A stretch of 14,949 nt of DNA from Candidatus Portnoyibacteriota bacterium. Its GTDB lineage: Bacteria > Patescibacteriota > Minisyncoccia > RBG-13-40-8-A > JAUWHN01. The DNA lies in contig JAUWHN010000032.1 of assembly GCA_030605865.1 (NCBI GenBank), positions 1-14,949 of the forward strand. Direction: 5' to 3'. Positions within the stretch are counted from its first letter, which is position 1, and each line of letters begins with the position of its first letter. Both the position numbers and the translations under genes were made by a program. The notes beneath the pieces were generated by a model. The model saw only the letters and a list, made by a program, of their open reading frames with translations. It had not been told where the DNA came from and did no database searches. Below are positions 6,156 to 11,550 of the stretch, piece by piece.

Positions 6156-6752
6156 ATGAAGCTTATCTTAGGGAAAAAAATCGGCATGAGTCAAATTTTT
6201 GATAAAAAAGAAAATGTCATTCCTGTGACAGTTATTGAAGCAGGGCCGTGTTTTGTTACTCAAATTAAATCCCAGGATAAAAATAATTATAGCGCTGTTC
6301 AGATCGGATATGAAAAGTTAAAAGACAAAAAAATCAGCAAGTCTAAAAAAAAGAAACCGTATAGATATTTGAGAGAAATTAGATTAGACAACAGCAAAAA
6401 ATTTAAAATAGGAAATGAAATTACTGTGGATGTTTTCGAAGAAGGAGATCTTGTTAAAATTTCCGGTATTTCTAAGGGCAAGGGATTCCAAGGAGTAGTA
6501 AAAAGACATGGATTTAGCGGTGGACCGGCTTCGCACGGCCACCGTCATGTTTTAAGAACCCCCGGTTCAATCGGCTCTGCCTTTCCTCAAAGAGTAGTTA
6601 AAGGTAAAAAAATGCCCGGCCATGCCGGAGCCAAACGAGTTACTACAACCGGACTAAAAGTAGTAAAAGTAGATAAAGAAAATAATCTTTTGGCAGTTAA
6701 GGGCGCCATCCCCGGCCCCAACAACGGCTTAGTTGAGATTAAATCACAATAA
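6156..6752 (+). CDS. rplC: 50S ribosomal protein L3
   Basis: L3 is an early-assembly protein whose long loop approaches the peptidyl-transferase centre. The 198-aa sequence starts MKLILGKKIGMSQIF, the usual N-terminus. The core contains SKGKGFQGVVKRHGFSGGP (107-124, written without flanks), then SHGHRHVLRTPGSIGS (126-141) and GKKMPGHAGAKRVTT (150-164), all hallmarks of L3. The start has no Shine-Dalgarno and lies just downstream of a stable stem-loop. L4 follows after an 11-nt gap. Confidence 0.97.
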   Translation: MKLILGKKIGMSQIFDKKENVIPVTVIEAGPCFVTQIKSQDKNNYSAVQIGYEKLKDKKISKSKKKKPYRYLREIRLDNSKKFKIGNEITVDVFEEGDLVKISGISKGKGFQGVVKRHGFSGGPASHGHRHVLRTPGSIGSAFPQRVVKGKKMPGHAGAKRVTTTGLKVVKVDKENNLLAVKGAIPGPNNGLVEIKSQ

Positions 6753-6763
6753 ATTCCCTTTCT

Positions 6764-7402
6764 ATGCCACGTGTCAATACTTACAACACAGAAGGTAAAA
6801 AAATCGGGACAGCTATGCTGCCTCCGGAGATTTTTGATGTCAAAATCAATACTGATTTAGTCCATCAGGCAGTGGTTGCTCAACTGGCTAACAGCCGACA
6901 AGTAATAGCCCATACAAAGGGCAGAAGCGAAGTTAGGGGCGGCGGCAGAAAACCCTGGCGCCAAAAAGGAACTGGTCGAGCTCGCCACGGCTCTATTCGC
7001 TCCCCTATTTGGCGAGGCGGTGGTGTTACTTTTGGTCCAACCAAGGAACGGGTTTTTAAAAAAAAGATTAATAAAAAAATGAAGCGAAAAGCCCTATTTA
7101 TGGTTTTAACTTCCAAAATTAAAGATGACGAGTTAATATTGTTAGATAAATTAGAGTTAAAAGAGGCAAAGACAAAGCCGATGGCCAAGATGATAGAAAA
7201 CATTCTTAAGAAAAAACAAAAAAGTGTTTTGGTAGTGATTTCGCAAAAGGATGAAAATATAGCCCGAGCAAATAAAAATATCCCCTATACAAAAACGCTC
7301 CGGGCAGACAGCCTTAACGTCTTAGACCTGCTATCCTTTAAATATTTATTGATGCCCAAAGAGGCAGTAAAAGTAATAGAAAAAACTTATGGGACTATTT
7401 AA
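6764..7402 (+). CDS. rplD: 50S ribosomal protein L4
   Basis: L4 is a large-subunit protein with an extended loop that forms part of the exit-tunnel wall near the macrolide site. In enterobacteria it also represses its own operon. The 212-aa protein shows the diagnostic loop GGGRKPWRQKGTGRARHG at 59-76, followed by SIRSPIWRGGGVTFGP. The C-terminal half (EAKTKPMAK...NVLDLLSFKYLLMPKEAV) is normal. Its last 14 bases overlap the start of the L23 frame. There is no Shine-Dalgarno; the sequence before the ATG is pyrimidine-rich. Confidence 0.96.
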   Translation: MPRVNTYNTEGKKIGTAMLPPEIFDVKINTDLVHQAVVAQLANSRQVIAHTKGRSEVRGGGRKPWRQKGTGRARHGSIRSPIWRGGGVTFGPTKERVFKKKINKKMKRKALFMVLTSKIKDDELILLDKLELKEAKTKPMAKMIENILKKKQKSVLVVISQKDENIARANKNIPYTKTLRADSLNVLDLLSFKYLLMPKEAVKVIEKTYGTI

Positions 7403-7907
7403 AAAATTCACATCAATATTCAAAAAACTGGTAAAGATTAAAAAGCCAAAAAAAGTTGAAAAAGTAAAGAAACCAGCTAAAAAGCCGGTTAAGAAAGCCG
7501 TGCCCGAACCTAAAAAAGTTGCCGCCCCTAAAAGGGGCGAGCCTCGCCCAGAAATTTCTGGGCGGGAAAAACCGCCAGTAAAGAAACCCCCGGTAAAACG
7601 ACCACCTGTTAAAAAAAAGGATTTGCGGGAAATTTATAAAATTTTAAAAGAACCTCATATTAGCGAAAAGGCTACTGTTTTGACTGATCAGAACAAGTAT
7701 GTTTTTAAAATTATGCCAAGAGCTAACAAAGTTGAAACCAAAAAAGCCGTTGAGAATCTCTATGGGGTAAGAGTCAAAGATGTTAATATAATCAATGTCC
7801 ATAGAAAACGGAAAGTGCTTCGGGGCGTTGAAGGATTTAAGACGGGTTATAAAAAGGCAATTGTAACATTGAAGGAGGGGGAGAAAATAGAGATTGTACC
7901 GAGATAA
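7389..7907 (+). CDS. rplW: 50S ribosomal protein L23 with a long Lys/Pro N-terminal extension
   Basis: L23 sits at the mouth of the exit tunnel and docks trigger factor and SRP. The recognisable core is residues 80-172 (REIYKILKEPHISEKATVL..., then NKVETKKAVENLYGVRVKDV), matching the usual length of about 95 aa. Before it lie about 78 extra residues rich in Lys, Pro and Val. These start with an amphipathic MGLFKKFTSIFKKLVKI and include three tandem PPVK[KR] units at 62-76. Residues 46-59 (APKRGEP then RPEISGR) are encoded by back-to-back palindromes. The ATG at 7389 overlaps L4 by 14 nt. No in-frame ATG lies near the start of the core, so the extension is probably translated, though a non-ATG start is possible. 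Confidence 0.9.
   Translation: MGLFKKFTSIFKKLVKIKKPKKVEKVKKPAKKPVKKAVPEPKKVAAPKRGEPRPEISGREKPPVKKPPVKRPPVKKKDLREIYKILKEPHISEKATVLTDQNKYVFKIMPRANKVETKKAVENLYGVRVKDVNIINVHRKRKVLRGVEGFKTGYKKAIVTLKEGEKIEIVPR
7524..7566. repeat. stacked palindromes translated in the L23 extension
   Basis: Three inverted repeats lie in a row and slightly overlap. They are GCCCC-TAAAA-GGGGC (7524-7538), GCGAG-C-CTCGC (7537-7547), and the perfect 20-bp palindrome CGCCCAGAAATTTCTGGGCG (7545-7564), which extends 2 bp further with one wobble pair. They encode APKRGEP and RPEISGR inside the Lys/Pro linker. The last palindrome has no loop, so it differs from the 29-bp family. Confidence 0.65.
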
Positions 7908-7908
7908 T

Positions 7909-8748
7909 ATGAAGATATACAAACCAACAACTCCGGGTCGGAGAAAAATGACCGGGATAGATTATAAGAAAATTGTAACTGCTGCTAAACCTTATAAAGC
8001 GCTTACTAAGGCTATTACAAGAAGAGTCGGCCGAAATAAACAAGGAAGAGTTACGGTTAGGCATCGAGGTGGCGGTCATAAAAGAAAATATCGTATAATT
8101 GATTTCAAGAGAAACAAATTTGATATCCCGGCTAAAGTTGAATCTATTGAATATGATCCCAATAGATCAGCTTTTATATCTCTCGTTACTTACGAAGACG
8201 GGGAAAAGAGATATATTTTAGCACCTCAAGATTTAAAAGTAGGAGATAAGATTGTTACTGGCGAAAAGACGTCCCTGAAACCCGGAAATAGAATGGTATT
8301 AAAAAATATGCCGGTTGGTACTTTTGTTTATAATGTTGAGCTTAATCCGGGAAAAGGAGGACAAATTGTCCGCTCAGCTGGCGCCAGCGCTCAAGTAACG
8401 GCTGTTGAGGGTGGCTATGTTCATCTAACCCTGCCTTCTTCAGAGATTAGAATGGTTACTGAAAATGTTATGGCCAGCATTGGTTCATTGAGCAAACCCG
8501 AACATAGATTTGTTAATTTGGGTAAGGCTGGTCGTTCACGTTGGCTGGGTAAACGGCCGTCTGTCCGAGGAGTAGCTATGAATCCGGTTGACCATCCTCA
8601 TGGTGGAGGAGAAGGAAGATCACCGGTTGGCCAAAGAAAAGGCCCAAAAACCCCATGGGGCAAAAAGGCATACGGAGTAAAAACAAGAAACAAGAAAAAA
8701 TATTCAAATAAATTTATAATTCGTAGACGTAAAAAGAAAAAAAGATAA
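7909..8748 (+). CDS. rplB: 50S ribosomal protein L2
   Basis: L2 is a primary 23S rRNA-binding protein needed for subunit association and peptidyl transfer. The 279-aa protein starts MKIYKPTTPGRRKM, the family N-terminus. It contains GRVTVRHRGGGHKRKYR (46-62), the SH3-like part ending KNMPVGTFVYNVE, and NPVDHPHGGGEGRSP (225-239), with His229 at the position implicated in peptidyl-transferase activity. The C-terminal tail is very basic. The ATG at 7909 is preferred over one five codons upstream because it directly precedes the conserved IYKPTTPGRR and lies 1 nt after the L23 stop. Confidence 0.97.
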   Translation: MKIYKPTTPGRRKMTGIDYKKIVTAAKPYKALTKAITRRVGRNKQGRVTVRHRGGGHKRKYRIIDFKRNKFDIPAKVESIEYDPNRSAFISLVTYEDGEKRYILAPQDLKVGDKIVTGEKTSLKPGNRMVLKNMPVGTFVYNVELNPGKGGQIVRSAGASAQVTAVEGGYVHLTLPSSEIRMVTENVMASIGSLSKPEHRFVNLGKAGRSRWLGKRPSVRGVAMNPVDHPHGGGEGRSPVGQRKGPKTPWGKKAYGVKTRNKKKYSNKFIIRRRKKKKR

Positions 8749-8754
8749 AACAAT

Positions 8755-9057
8755 ATGGCACGTAGTCTAAAAAAAGGTCCTTATGTGGACGAAAAACTTT
8801 TAAAAAAAGTTCTGAATCTTAAACCGGGCGACAAAACCATAATTAAAACCTGGGCGCGAGCCTGTACCATTACTCCGGAAATGGTTGGTCTTACTTTTGG
8901 TGTTCATAATGGTAAAATTCATATTCCGGTTTTTGTCGGCGAAGATATGGTTGGCCATAAATTAGGCGAATTCGCTCCGACCAGAAAATTCGTTAAGCAT
9001 GGTGGAAAAAGACAGAGAGAAATGGAACAGAAGGTAAAGGAAACGGAGAGAAAATAG
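8755..9057 (+). CDS. rpsS: 30S ribosomal protein S19
   Basis: S19 is a 30S head protein that forms bridges to the large subunit. At 100 aa it has the usual length. Hallmarks are MARSLKKGPYVDEKLL at the start, TWARACTITPEMVGLTFGVHNG (quoted in part: TWARACTITPEMVG) and GHKLGEFAPTRKF (67-79). It lies 6 nt after L2. The usual next gene, L22, is displaced: a gene of unknown function begins 15 nt after the S19 stop and L22 follows only at 10316. Confidence 0.97.
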   Translation: MARSLKKGPYVDEKLLKKVLNLKPGDKTIIKTWARACTITPEMVGLTFGVHNGKIHIPVFVGEDMVGHKLGEFAPTRKFVKHGGKRQREMEQKVKETERK

Positions 9058-9072
9058 TAATCTCTAAATTAT

Positions 9073-9483
9073 ATGAAAGCTTATCAAAGTAAATTTAGAA
9101 AACTCCCAGGCACAAACTATAAAGAAGTCTATCCTTCAGCCTCAGCTATTTTCAAGCAAATTAAATCAAGAACCAAACGAAAACCATATATCCGTTCAGC
9201 TTATTTCAATAAAGAAAAGGTCTTCTTAGATTATTTCTGGCAACATCTCAGACAAAAGAATTTAAAAGATAGAACCAGAAGATTAAAATATTATCAAGGC
9301 GCCTTAGATTTAATCAAAAATTCAAAACTAGAACCAACTTCTAAGCAAAATCCAGATAGATCAAGTGAAATATTACATCGTTTTGTTGGCTTAACAAGAA
9401 ATAAGGAGGTTTTCTTTGTTCAGATAAGTGAGAACAAAAAAACAGACCAAAAATATTTTATGTCTGTTTTTCCACTCAAATAA
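9073..9483 (+). CDS. 136-aa protein of unknown function inserted in the S10 cluster
   Basis: A basic, soluble 136-aa protein with no signal peptide or membrane segment. Notable stretches are KLPGTNYKEVYPSASAIF (11-28), RSAYFNKEKVFLDYFWQHL (41-59), RRLKYYQGALDLI (69-81), EILHRFVGLT (99-108) and a C-terminal KYFMSVFPL. Short basic proteins with this layout recur in Patescibacteria genomes as I recall them. The ILHRF...FFVQI...KYFMSVFP end is reminiscent of small BECR/RelE-like nuclease folds, but no catalytic set can be assigned, so function stays unknown. It starts 15 nt after S19 without a Shine-Dalgarno, so it is probably read through from the S10 cluster. A terminator-like hairpin lies inside its last codons, and a candidate antisense RNA overlaps its 3' end. 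Confidence 0.8.
   Translation: MKAYQSKFRKLPGTNYKEVYPSASAIFKQIKSRTKRKPYIRSAYFNKEKVFLDYFWQHLRQKNLKDRTRRLKYYQGALDLIKNSKLEPTSKQNPDRSSEILHRFVGLTRNKEVFFVQISENKKTDQKYFMSVFPLK
9436..9471. terminator. bidirectional intrinsic terminator
   Basis: AAAAACAGAC (9438-9447) pairs perfectly with GTCTGTTTTT (9462-9471) around a 14-nt AT-rich loop. Read rightward, the GC part of the stem is followed by five T; read leftward by seven T. The hairpin lies within the last coding part of the 136-aa gene, so it would end the S19 transcript just at that gene's stop codon and also end RNA coming from the promoter at 9541-9568. Confidence 0.65.
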
Positions 9484-9487
9484 AGAA

Positions 9488-9527
9488 AAGCCTCCGCCAG
9501 GTTGAAGCTTATAAACTTCGGCCGAAG
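9488..9527. repeat. two adjacent inverted repeats after the 136-aa gene
   Basis: AAGCCTC (9488-9494) and GAAGCTT (9504-9510) form a 7-bp stem with one imperfect position, followed by the perfect palindrome CTTCGGCCGAAG (9516-9527). The pair may be another palindromic element of the window or the structured part of the candidate RNA. Confidence 0.45.
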
Positions 9528-9540
9528 CCTTTCACTATCC

Positions 9541-9568
9541 ATTATAGCATACTGAAAAATCCTGTCAA
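9541..9568 (-). promoter_or_regulatory. consensus extended -10 promoter reading leftward
   Basis: On the minus strand there is a perfect TTGACA (9563-9568), a 16-nt spacer and a perfect TATAAT (9541-9546) preceded by TGC, an extended -10. It points toward the 3' end of the 136-aa gene and lies downstream of the membrane gene's terminator, so it does not serve that gene. No protein gene follows in its direction until S19, which is on the other strand. Confidence 0.7.
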
Positions 9569-9577
9569 TAGTTGAGC

Positions 9578-9586
9578 TGTGGATAA
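9578..9586 (-). promoter_or_regulatory. single DnaA-box-like site
   Basis: The minus strand reads TTATCCACA, the consensus DnaA box, 9 bp upstream of the -35 element of the promoter at 9541-9568. Only one copy is seen and there is no AT-rich unwinding region with dnaA or dnaN nearby, so this is not an origin. It might be an upstream regulatory site or chance. Confidence 0.35.
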
Positions 9587-9624
9587 CGAAAAAACTTGAG
9601 ATTTTGATTAGGGATTGGAGGAAA

Positions 9625-9658
9625 TAAAAAAAGAGGCAACCACAGGGTGGTCACCCCT
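9625..9658 (-). terminator. intrinsic terminator after the minus-strand membrane gene
   Basis: On the minus strand GGGGTGACCAC and GTGGTTGCCTC (complement of 9633-9657) form an 11-bp stem with three wobble pairs and a 3-nt loop. Seven T follow directly (complement of 9626-9632). It begins 26 nt after the stop codon of the membrane gene. Confidence 0.85.
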
Positions 9659-9683
9659 TAAAGCTTTTTAGTCCTTATTGGCT

Positions 9684-10151
9684 TTAATGAACTGTTATTA
9701 GCATAGGAATTAATATAATCAGAAATTTGAGAGTTAGGGAACTAATTAATACGCTAAAGTCTTTAGTCCATTTTTTGGAAAAGATGAGGGTACTACCAAG
9801 AGTAGCAGTAATGGCAGTAATAATAGCGAGGAAGATAGCAAGAGAGTTACCAGTAAGTTTACCAGCCATTATAGGAGCACCAAGAATGACAGCTCCAGCA
9901 TCAAGGGCGATAACTACAGATACAGTGATAAGAATAATACCTATAATAGCAAAAGCAGAATCTTTGTCTGGATCATTCGTACAAAGACCCAGGGAAGAGA
10001 AGAGAATGGCAAGGATAGCACCTATGGTGATAATAAAAAGAGTATCTGCAATAGAAACGGCAAAAGATTCACTGCCCAATTTCACTAGAGCAAAAAAAGA
10101 ACCAAGCACTGCTACAATTATCAGAATCTCATAAGCAATAATTTTTTTCAT
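9684..10151 (-). CDS. unknown five-helix membrane protein
   Basis: The protein has 155 aa and is highly hydrophobic. Likely membrane helices are at about 4-24, 36-57, 65-90, 104-124 and 133-153. Polar segments are short (CTNDPDKDS at 57-65, SKKWTKDFS at 125-133). I do not recognise the family and no catalytic motif stands out. The ATG at 10151 is strongly supported by a perfect AGGAGG six nt upstream; the open frame extends further upstream but through the promoter. The gene has a full transcription unit of its own: a consensus promoter at 10191-10219 and a terminator at 9625-9658. It lies opposite to and inside the ribosomal-protein cluster, between S19 and L22. These signals differ sharply from its neighbours and hint at later arrival. 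Confidence 0.8.
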   Translation of the reverse strand: MKKIIAYEILIIVAVLGSFFALVKLGSESFAVSIADTLFIITIGAILAILFSSLGLCTNDPDKDSAFAIIGIILITVSVVIALDAGAVILGAPIMAGKLTGNSLAIFLAIITAITATLGSTLIFSKKWTKDFSVLISSLTLKFLIILIPMLITVH

Positions 10152-10157
10152 AATAAA

Positions 10158-10163
10158 CCTCCT
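10158..10163 (-). promoter_or_regulatory. consensus ribosome-binding site AGGAGG
   Basis: The minus strand carries AGGAGG followed by a 6-nt spacer and the ATG at 10151. It fixes the start of the membrane gene. No other gene in the window has a complete Shine-Dalgarno at a normal distance. Confidence 0.85.
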
Positions 10164-10190
10164 AAAAAGAACAGAATTTATTCTGCTATC

Positions 10191-10219
10191 ATTATACATC
10201 CATATGAATAATTTGTCAA
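10191..10219 (-). promoter_or_regulatory. perfect sigma-70 promoter for the membrane gene
   Basis: On the minus strand there is TTGACA (10214-10219), a spacer of exactly 17 nt and TATAAT (10191-10196), all consensus. The start would lie about 33 nt before the ATG. The -35 box is part of the left arm of the inverted repeat at 10206-10248. Confidence 0.85.
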
Positions 10220-10248
10220 GGAATTTTATGCTCTTTGACAAATTATTC
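10206..10248. promoter_or_regulatory. 14-bp inverted repeat holding two divergent -35 boxes
   Basis: GAATAATTTGTCAA (10206-10219) and TTGACAAATTATTC (10235-10248) are perfect inverted copies separated by 15 nt. Each arm contains a TTGACA, facing outward. This could be an operator bound by a dimeric regulator, or a duplicated promoter half. Confidence 0.65.
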
Positions 10249-10262
10249 GCAGTTCGTAGATT
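10235..10262 (+). promoter_or_regulatory. candidate promoter for the L22-to-spc gene block
   Basis: TTGACA (10235-10240), a 16-nt spacer and TAGATT (10257-10262, four of six consensus bases) read toward L22. A promoter is expected here because the terminator at 9436-9471 and the opposing gene separate L22 from the upstream cluster. The -10 is weak, so the exact start is uncertain. Confidence 0.5.
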
Positions 10263-10316
10263 AGCATTTCATTTGCCCGCCTTGCCAGCGAGGCAGGTAG
10301 ATTTGCATTGTATTTA
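10257..10316. repeat. palindromic element bounded by imperfect direct repeats
   Basis: A 22-bp hairpin sequence, CCCGCCT/AGGCAGG (10276-10282 and 10291-10297) with an 8-nt loop and one mismatch, is flanked on both sides without a gap by similar sequences. These are TAGATTAGCATTTCATTTG (10257-10275) and TAGATTTGCATTGTATTTA (10298-10316); 15 of their first 18 bases agree. The element lies in the leader of L22 and is much richer in GC than its flanks. Confidence 0.5.
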
Positions 10317-10894
10317 TGAAGATAACTGCTAAATTAAACCATTTAAGAATGTCCCCTCGAAAGGTCAGATTGGTTGCTGACTTAGTTCGAGGCATGGATG
10401 CAAAAAAAGCAGAAACCCAGCTTAAATTTTTAACCAAAAGAGCGGCTAGGCCATTTTTAAAACTTTTGAATTCAGCTGTGGCTAATGCCTCTCATAATTT
10501 TGATGTTGAAAAAGATAATTTATTTATCTCCGAGATTCAAGTTAATGAAGGTCCAACTTTAAAACGCTGGCGAGCCAGAGCAATGGGCAGAGCAGCTCCG
10601 ATTATGAAAAGAACCAGTCATATAAATTTAGTTTTAGAAACTAAAAAGGAAGTTAAGAAAAAAAAGAAAAAAATCCCCAAACCAGAAGTAGTTAAACTGG
10701 AAGATGCAAAGGAAATTAAGAAAGGACCACCAAGTGAAAAAGTTAAGGAGAAACCTCAGCCTACGGCTGACCAGCCTCGGGCTGGCACTCCTCCAACCCG
10801 GCCTTATCCCACAACTTCAAAATCCAAAAAGAAGTTCTGGAGCCGCCAAACATTTGGTAATGTTAAAAAGATGTTCCGCAGGAAATCTTTTTAA
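10316..10894 (+). CDS. rplV: 50S ribosomal protein L22 with a long Lys/Pro C-terminal tail
   Basis: L22 lines the exit tunnel; its beta-hairpin lies at the tunnel constriction. The core is residues 1-108, with HLRMSPRKVRLVADLVRG (9-26) and the hairpin region NEGPTLKRWRARAMGRA (77-93) followed by KRTSHINLVL. The family usually stops near 110 aa; this protein has 192. The extra 84 residues are rich in Lys, Pro and Glu and end in a basic, aromatic WSRQTFGNVKKMFRRKSF. Residues 148-157 (QPTADQPRAG) are encoded by a 29-bp double-hairpin element. The gene follows a candidate promoter and precedes S3 by 4 nt. There is no Shine-Dalgarno. Confidence 0.95.
   Translation: MKITAKLNHLRMSPRKVRLVADLVRGMDAKKAETQLKFLTKRAARPFLKLLNSAVANASHNFDVEKDNLFISEIQVNEGPTLKRWRARAMGRAAPIMKRTSHINLVLETKKEVKKKKKKIPKPEVVKLEDAKEIKKGPPSEKVKEKPQPTADQPRAGTPPTRPYPTTSKSKKKFWSRQTFGNVKKMFRRKSF
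10757..10785. repeat. 29-bp double-hairpin element, copy B, translated in L22
   Basis: CAGCC-TAC-GGCTG (10757-10769), one A, then CCAGCC-TCG-GGCTGG (10771-10785); both stems are perfect. The first base is the first base of L22 codon 148, so the element reads QPTADQPRAG. Same plan as 198-226 and 12171-12199. Confidence 0.8.
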
Positions 10895-10898
10895 AACT

Positions 10899-11549
10899 AT
10901 GTCACATAAAGTCCACCCTCGGGCTTTCCGATTAGGTTATACCACCGATTGGAAATCGCGATGGTTTGCCAGAAAAAAATATAAAGAGTATTTAAAGCAG
11001 GATTATGAACTGCGCGAGTTTATTATGGCAGAACTAAAACAGGCAGCTGTTAAAGAAGTTGAAATTAAACGTTCAGCTAATTCAGTTAATATTATAATTC
11101 ACGCTGCTCGACCGGGAATTATCATTGGTAGAGGCGGGACCGGTGTTCAAGAAATTAAAAAAGAAATAATTAGAAAAATATTTAAAGGACAAACTAAGGG
11201 TCTGGATATAAAATTAGACATTGAAGAAGTAAAAAAGCCAGAAACCCATGCCAGGATTATAGCCCAGAGCATTGCTGAACAGTTAGAGCGAAGAAGGCCC
11301 TTTAGAAGAGTTATGAAACAGACTTTAGATAGAATTGTACAGAATTCTGAAGTTAAGGGGGCTAAAATCTGTATCGCTGGAAGGCTCGGAGGCACGGAAA
11401 TGGCTCGCAAAGAATGTACTCCAATAAAAGGACAACTTCCTCTTCAAAGCCTAAGAGCTGATATTGATTATGCCCTTGTTAATGCCTATACTACTTATGG
11501 AGTTATCGGAGTGAAAGTGTGGGTGTATAAGGGTGAAAAGTTTGAGTAA
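10899..11549 (+). CDS. rpsC: 30S ribosomal protein S3
   Basis: S3 is a KH-domain protein at the mRNA entry channel of the 30S subunit. The 216-aa sequence starts MSHKVHPRAFRLGYTTDWKS and contains the KH motif RPGIIIGRGGTGVQEIK (71-87, GRGG at 77-80). The C-terminal domain follows with RRPFRRVMKQTLDRIV, GRLGGTEMARKE and YGVIGVKVWVYKGE. The ATG at 10899 is chosen because it gives the family N-terminus; the frame upstream overlaps L22. The stop is 1 nt before the L16 start. Confidence 0.96.
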   Translation: MSHKVHPRAFRLGYTTDWKSRWFARKKYKEYLKQDYELREFIMAELKQAAVKEVEIKRSANSVNIIIHAARPGIIIGRGGTGVQEIKKEIIRKIFKGQTKGLDIKLDIEEVKKPETHARIIAQSIAEQLERRRPFRRVMKQTLDRIVQNSEVKGAKICIAGRLGGTEMARKECTPIKGQLPLQSLRADIDYALVNAYTTYGVIGVKVWVYKGEKFE

Positions 11550-11550
11550 T

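Larger units (their letters stand above)
9436..9534 (-). ncRNA. candidate small RNA, antisense to the 3' end of the 136-aa gene
   Basis: A consensus minus-strand promoter (9541-9568) predicts a start near 9534, and the terminator at 9436-9471 predicts an end near 9436, giving about 100 nt. The RNA would hold a GGC-UUCG-GCC tetraloop hairpin near its 5' end (within 9516-9527), a second stem AAGCUUC/GAGGCUU (9488-9510, 9-nt loop), and the terminator stem. No open frame with a plausible start is seen. Its last ~48 nt are complementary to the 136-aa gene. It could be a regulator of that gene or of remote targets. Expression is inferred, not shown. Confidence 0.45.

Noticed and set aside
8380..8393. 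CTGGCGCCAG palindrome in L2
   Set aside because: It encodes the conserved RSAGASAQ region of L2, which has normal length, so no inserted element is needed.
9578..9586. Replication origin based on a DnaA box
   Set aside because: Only one consensus box is present, with no cluster, no dnaA or dnaN, and no clear unwinding element.
9727..10134. Long plus-strand open frame opposite the membrane gene
   Set aside because: It is the antisense of a well-supported minus-strand gene with promoter, ribosome-binding site and terminator. Its translation is low-complexity basic sequence with no start signal.
10704..10898. S3 frame extended 65 codons upstream
   Set aside because: The extension lies fully in the L22 tail in another frame, and the ATG at 10899 gives the conserved S3 N-terminus.
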